From assembly GCF_001500125.1 (NCBI RefSeq), contig NZ_LQIV01000041.1:1-64000 (forward strand): a DNA stretch of 64,000 nucleotides, in the 5' to 3' direction. Shown here piece after piece: positions 61,018-64,000 of the stretch. This DNA comes from Mycobacterium sp. IS-1742. GTDB taxonomy: Bacteria > Actinomycetota > Actinomycetes > Mycobacteriales > Mycobacteriaceae. Below the pieces are notes generated by a model that saw nothing but the letters and a program-made list of their open reading frames with translations, made no database searches and was not told the DNA's origin. The position numbers were made by a program, and so were the translations under genes. Position 1 is the stretch's first letter; each line of letters begins with the position of its first letter.

Positions 61018-61995
61018 TCAGTACCCGCCGGAGTGCTCGAAGATGCGGCGCGGATTGTCCACGAGCATGGTGGTGAGCTGCTCCTCGGTGACCCCGCGGG
61101 CGCGCAGCGCCGGCAGCACGTCGTTGTGGATGTGCAGATAGTGCCAGTTCGGCATCACCGTGGACACGGTCTCCTCCGGCAGCGCGTCGAAATAACAGGA
61201 GGCGTCGTGGGACAGCACCATCTGACCGGCGTGGCCGCGTTCGCACAACGCCGCCACGGTCGCGACCCGATCCTCGAACCCGAGGAACGCGTCGATGCCG
61301 AACCGGTCCATGCCGATGTAGGACCCGGCCGCCATGAGCTCTTCGAGGTAATCCAGGTCGGTGGTGTCGCCCGAGTGCCCGATCACCACCCGCGACAGGT
61401 CCACGCCCTCCTCGGTGAAGACCCGCTGCTGGTCCAGCCCGCGGCGTGAGGCGGCGTGCGTGTGGGTGGAGATCGGCACCCCGGTCTGGCGGTGGGCCTG
61501 CGCGACCGCGCGCAGCACCCGTTCCACCCCGGGGGTGAGCCCGGGTTCGTCGGTGGCGCACTTGAGGATCGCGGCCTTCACGCCGGTGTCGGCGATACCG
61601 CGTTCGATGTCGCGGACGAACATGTCGGCCATGTACTCGTCGCCGCCCAGCGGGGTGCCCGGGCCCGTGAAGTGGAAGAAGAACGGCACGTCGTTGTAGG
61701 TGTACGGCCCGGTCGCCACGACGATGTTGAGGTCGGTGGCCGCGGCGATGCGGGCGATGCGCGGGATGTAGCGGCCCAACCCGATCACGGTGAGGTCCAC
61801 GATGGTGTCGACGCCGCGAGATTTCAGCTCGTCGAGCCGGGCGATCGCGTCGGCCTCTCGCGTGGCCTCGTCACCCCACGCGTCCGGATAGTTGAGCAGG
61901 ATCTCCGTGGTCATGATGAACACATGCTCATGCATGAGCGTGACGCCGAGGTCGGCGGTGTCGATCGCTCCTGCAGCGGTATTCAGCTGTGGCAC
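61018..61995 (-). CDS. php: Phosphotriesterase-like lactonase
   Basis: A 325-residue PLL, as in M. tuberculosis Php (326). All metal ligands are visible: His22 and His24 (LMHEHVF), carboxylated Lys145 (AAILKCATDE), His178 (STHTHA), His207 (VIGHSGDTT) and Asp264 (LSHDASC). It hydrolyses N-acyl homoserine and other lactones, with weak phosphotriesterase activity. GTG 61995 is the start. Place and order match Rv0230c. It is followed by the AMP ligase at a 1-bp gap. Confidence 0.94.
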   Translation of the reverse strand: MPQLNTAAGAIDTADLGVTLMHEHVFIMTTEILLNYPDAWGDEATREADAIARLDELKSRGVDTIVDLTVIGLGRYIPRIARIAAATDLNIVVATGPYTYNDVPFFFHFTGPGTPLGGDEYMADMFVRDIERGIADTGVKAAILKCATDEPGLTPGVERVLRAVAQAHRQTGVPISTHTHAASRRGLDQQRVFTEEGVDLSRVVIGHSGDTTDLDYLEELMAAGSYIGMDRFGIDAFLGFEDRVATVAALCERGHAGQMVLSHDASCYFDALPEETVSTVMPNWHYLHIHNDVLPALRARGVTEEQLTTMLVDNPRRIFEHSGGY

Positions 61996-62094
61996 AGGCC
62001 CGATGCTAGAGCTGCGGCCGCTTGCGGTGTCGGCGTTTGATGGGATCGGCCGCCGCAGTGGGTACCCGGTACCGACCTTTGGGAGGAACACCGC

Positions 62095-63696
62095 ATGGCC
62101 ACACCGCAAACACGACCCGTGGTGTCCTCGTGGGCGCCGCTGGCGTCACCGGTCTACCGGGCGCTGTGGATCGCGCAGTTCGTCTCGAACCTCGGCACCT
62201 GGATGCAGACGGTGGGCGCGCAGTGGATGCTCGTCGGAGACCCCGGCGCCGCGGTGCTGGTTCCGCTCGTTCAGACGGCGACGACGCTGCCGGTCATGCT
62301 GCTGGCGTTGCCGTCCGGGGTGCTCGCCGACCTGATCGACCGGCGCAGGCTACTGATCGCCACCCAGGGCGCGATGGCCTCAGGGGTCGCCGCACTCGCC
62401 ACGTTGAGCGGATTCGGGCTCGCGACGCCGACGGTGCTGCTGCTCCTGCTCTTCCTGATCGGGTGCGGGCAGGCGCTGACCGCCCCGGCGTGGCAGGCCA
62501 TCCAGCCGGAACTCGTTCCGCGCGAACAGATCCCGGCCGCGGCGGCGCTGACCAGCATGAGCATGAACGGTGCCAGGGCGATCGGCCCCGCGATCGCGGG
62601 CGTCCTGGTGTCCGTGTCCGGACCGACGACGGTGTTCGCGCTCAACGCGCTGTCGTTCATCGGCATCGTCATGGTGCTGCTCGCGTGGCGGCGGCCCGCG
62701 AGCGAGTCGATGATGCCCGTCGAGCGCCCGTTGTCGGCGTTGAGCGCGGGCGGACGGTTCATCCGCAGCTCACCGGTGATCCGCCGGATCCTGCTGCGGG
62801 CCGTGCTGTTCATCGCACCGGGCAGCGCGCTGTGGGGTCTGCTGGCGGTGATCGCGGCGAACCAGCTCGGCCTCTCGTCCTCGGGGTACGGGCTGCTGCT
62901 CGGTGCGCTCGGCGTCGGGGCGGTGCTGGGCGCGGTGGTGCTGTCACGCCTGCAGGCGCTCTTCGGGTACAACCAGCTGCTCACCGTGGCCGCGCTGGGC
63001 TTCGCCGCCGCCACCGCGGTGCTGGCCACGGTTCACGTGCTCGCCGTCGTGCTGGCGCTGCTGGTGCTCGGCGGCCTGTCGTGGCTGCTGACGCTGTCGA
63101 CGCTGAACGCCTCGATGCAGTTGAGCCTGCCCGCCTGGGTGCGGGCGCGCGGGCTCTCGGTCTACCAGTTGGTCTTCATGGGCGGTCAGGCGATCGGCTC
63201 GCTGGTGTGGGGGCTGGTGGCCGGCGCGACGAGCGGGGTGACGGCGTTGCTGATCAGCGCGGCGCTATTGGTCGGCTGCGCGCTGTCGGTGCTGTGGTGG
63301 CCGCTGCACGCAGGCACCGGAACCCTGGACGTCACACCGTCGGCGCACTGGGGCGAACCGGCGTTGGTGTTCGAGCCGGACCCGCAGGACGGGCCGGTCG
63401 TGGTGCTGCAGTCCTATCAGGTCTCGCCCGAGGACGAGGCGGGCTTCCTCGCGTTGATGCAGCGGGTGCGCCGCTCGCGGCAGCGGACCGGCGCGATGCA
63501 GTGGGGCATCTTCCGGAGCGGGGAGTCCGCCGACACGTTCGTCGAGCTGTTCGTCGTGCGCAGCTGGGACGAGCACCTGCGTCAGCACCTGGTCCGGCAG
63601 ACCGGGCTGGACTACGCGCTCGAACAGGAGCTCGAGCAGTACGTCCACGGCGAGTCGACGCTGCGGCATTTCATCGCGGTGAGGACCGAACGGTGA
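62095..63696 (+). CDS. MFS_3-type exporter with C-terminal ABM-like domain
   Basis: A 533-residue protein from ATG 62095. About 12 membrane segments are seen, with the MFS loop GVLADLIDRRRLLIATQ and NARAIGPAIAGVLV-like sequence (here NGARAIGPAIAGV). From residue 425 the C-terminal 110 residues form a soluble domain (VVVLQSYQVSPEDEAGFLALMQRVR, TFVELFVVRSWDEHLRQH) like antibiotic-biosynthesis monooxygenase-type dimeric alpha-beta barrels. This architecture is common in the MFS_3 (EntS-like) family, often in siderophore or drug export. It overlaps the convergent last gene by 26 bp. Confidence 0.88.
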   Translation: MATPQTRPVVSSWAPLASPVYRALWIAQFVSNLGTWMQTVGAQWMLVGDPGAAVLVPLVQTATTLPVMLLALPSGVLADLIDRRRLLIATQGAMASGVAALATLSGFGLATPTVLLLLLFLIGCGQALTAPAWQAIQPELVPREQIPAAAALTSMSMNGARAIGPAIAGVLVSVSGPTTVFALNALSFIGIVMVLLAWRRPASESMMPVERPLSALSAGGRFIRSSPVIRRILLRAVLFIAPGSALWGLLAVIAANQLGLSSSGYGLLLGALGVGAVLGAVVLSRLQALFGYNQLLTVAALGFAAATAVLATVHVLAVVLALLVLGGLSWLLTLSTLNASMQLSLPAWVRARGLSVYQLVFMGGQAIGSLVWGLVAGATSGVTALLISAALLVGCALSVLWWPLHAGTGTLDVTPSAHWGEPALVFEPDPQDGPVVVLQSYQVSPEDEAGFLALMQRVRRSRQRTGAMQWGIFRSGESADTFVELFVVRSWDEHLRQHLVRQTGLDYALEQELEQYVHGESTLRHFIAVRTER

Positions 63697-64000
63697 ACGG
63701 CACCGCCGAGGCGGCCAGCGCCGCCACCGACAGCAGCGCCAGCAGTTGCACCCCCGCCGAATGCCCGACATAGCCGTCCACCGAGCGCCACGGATGCTGC
63801 GACAGCACAGCGCCTGCCAGGGTCAGGCCGCCCGCTGCGACGCCCAGCGTGATCCGGTCGCGTAACCGTTCCCGGCCGCGCAGCAGATAACCCGCGGCGA
63901 ACGCACCGCCGACGACCACCACCCCGGCCCACCCGGAGATCACCGCCCCCACCGCCAGGCCGCCCACCACCGCGGCGGCCGCGGGCACCCGCCACGGACG
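63671..64000 (-). CDS. C-terminus of a polytopic membrane protein, truncated by the window edge
   Basis: The frame is open to base 64000, so only the last 109 residues are present. At least three hydrophobic helices are visible (VGGLAVGAVISGWAGVVVVGGAFAAGY, ITLGVAAGGLTLAGAVL, AGVQLLALLSVAALAASAVPF) with QHPWRSVDGYVGHSAG between them. I am reminded of the end of an arabinofuranosyltransferase-type protein such as AftD, but cannot confirm this without the rest of the sequence. Confidence 0.6.
   Translation of the reverse strand, partial: RPWRVPAAAAVVGGLAVGAVISGWAGVVVVGGAFAAGYLLRGRERLRDRITLGVAAGGLTLAGAVLSQHPWRSVDGYVGHSAGVQLLALLSVAALAASAVPFTVRSSPR

Noticed and set aside
1..64000. tRNA, rRNA or riboswitch genes
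   Set aside because: I saw no cloverleaf with a T-loop GTTCGAATC-type segment in the gaps, and no rRNA-like stretch; the gaps are short and explained by promoters or hairpins.
1..64000. Insertion sequences or integrase near the microcompartment locus
   Set aside because: No transposase, integrase or flanking direct repeats were recognised around 24.2-33.8 kb, so recent mobility is not supported.

Overview
The window is high-GC actinobacterial DNA with an unmistakable mycobacterial gene set: mmpL3, a TrmB/NYN pair, GTP-type PEP carboxykinase, long isocitrate lyase, many fadE/fadD/lip genes, a WS/DGAT acyltransferase and an MPTR-repeat protein. From memory, the gene order follows the M. tuberculosis stretch Rv0206c (mmpL3) to Rv0230c (php), but with large additions. 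A fast-growing Mycolicibacterium-type organism fits best; species cannot be told from the sequence alone.

Layout. 1-0.7 kb: truncated 13E12/DUF222 HNH-type gene with a perfect LexA box at its start. 0.8-5.6 kb: mmpL3, a NYN-domain protein and trmB. 5.8-8.2 kb: two overlapping GTPase-like genes with degenerate P-loops. 8.4-10.3 kb: pckA. 10.4-20.1 kb: acyl-CoA and lipid catabolism (fadD4-like, crotonase, SDR with its own regulator, GntR, fadE3-like, R-hydratase-like, CaiB-type protein, amidohydrolase). 20.1-24.2 kb: potassium channel, ICL2, SDR.

24.2-33.8 kb holds a complete bacterial microcompartment locus of the RMM (Rhodococcus and Mycobacterium microcompartment) type. The nine-gene minus-strand operon runs PLP phospho-lyase/aminotransferase, acylating aldehyde dehydrogenase, BMC-T, peptide-tagged linker protein, BMC-P, BMC-H, BMC-T, amino-alcohol kinase, SDR. 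A GntR/UTRA regulator gene follows and an APC permease gene is divergent. By family knowledge the pathway takes up 1-amino-2-propanol or aminoacetone, phosphorylates it, eliminates phosphate and ammonia to propionaldehyde inside the shell, and oxidises this to propionyl-CoA. Two near-identical palindromes, one before the regulator and one in the divergent promoter, look like the GntR operator.

33.8-44.8 kb: esterases, a fused double acyl-CoA dehydrogenase, WS/DGAT, PlsC-like acyltransferase, a secreted MPTR-like repeat protein and echA. 44.8-51.6 kb: small membrane proteins, arylamine N-acetyltransferase, a paired acyl-CoA dehydrogenase operon with a 32-bp tandem repeat in its junction, and regulators. 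51.8-59.6 kb: aldehyde dehydrogenase followed by the conserved envelope cluster (MtrP-like methyltransferase, GT4, two membrane proteins, TmaT-like acyltransferase) tied to trehalose mycolate export and lipomannan maturation. 59.5-64 kb: AMP ligase, Php lactonase, MFS exporter, and the C-terminus of a membrane protein cut by the window end.

The most unusual points are a DUF4190-like domain inserted in MmpL3, the palindromic operators and matching encapsulation peptides of the microcompartment locus, the MPTR repeats on a signal-peptide protein rather than a PPE protein, and a GntR gene with no standard start codon.
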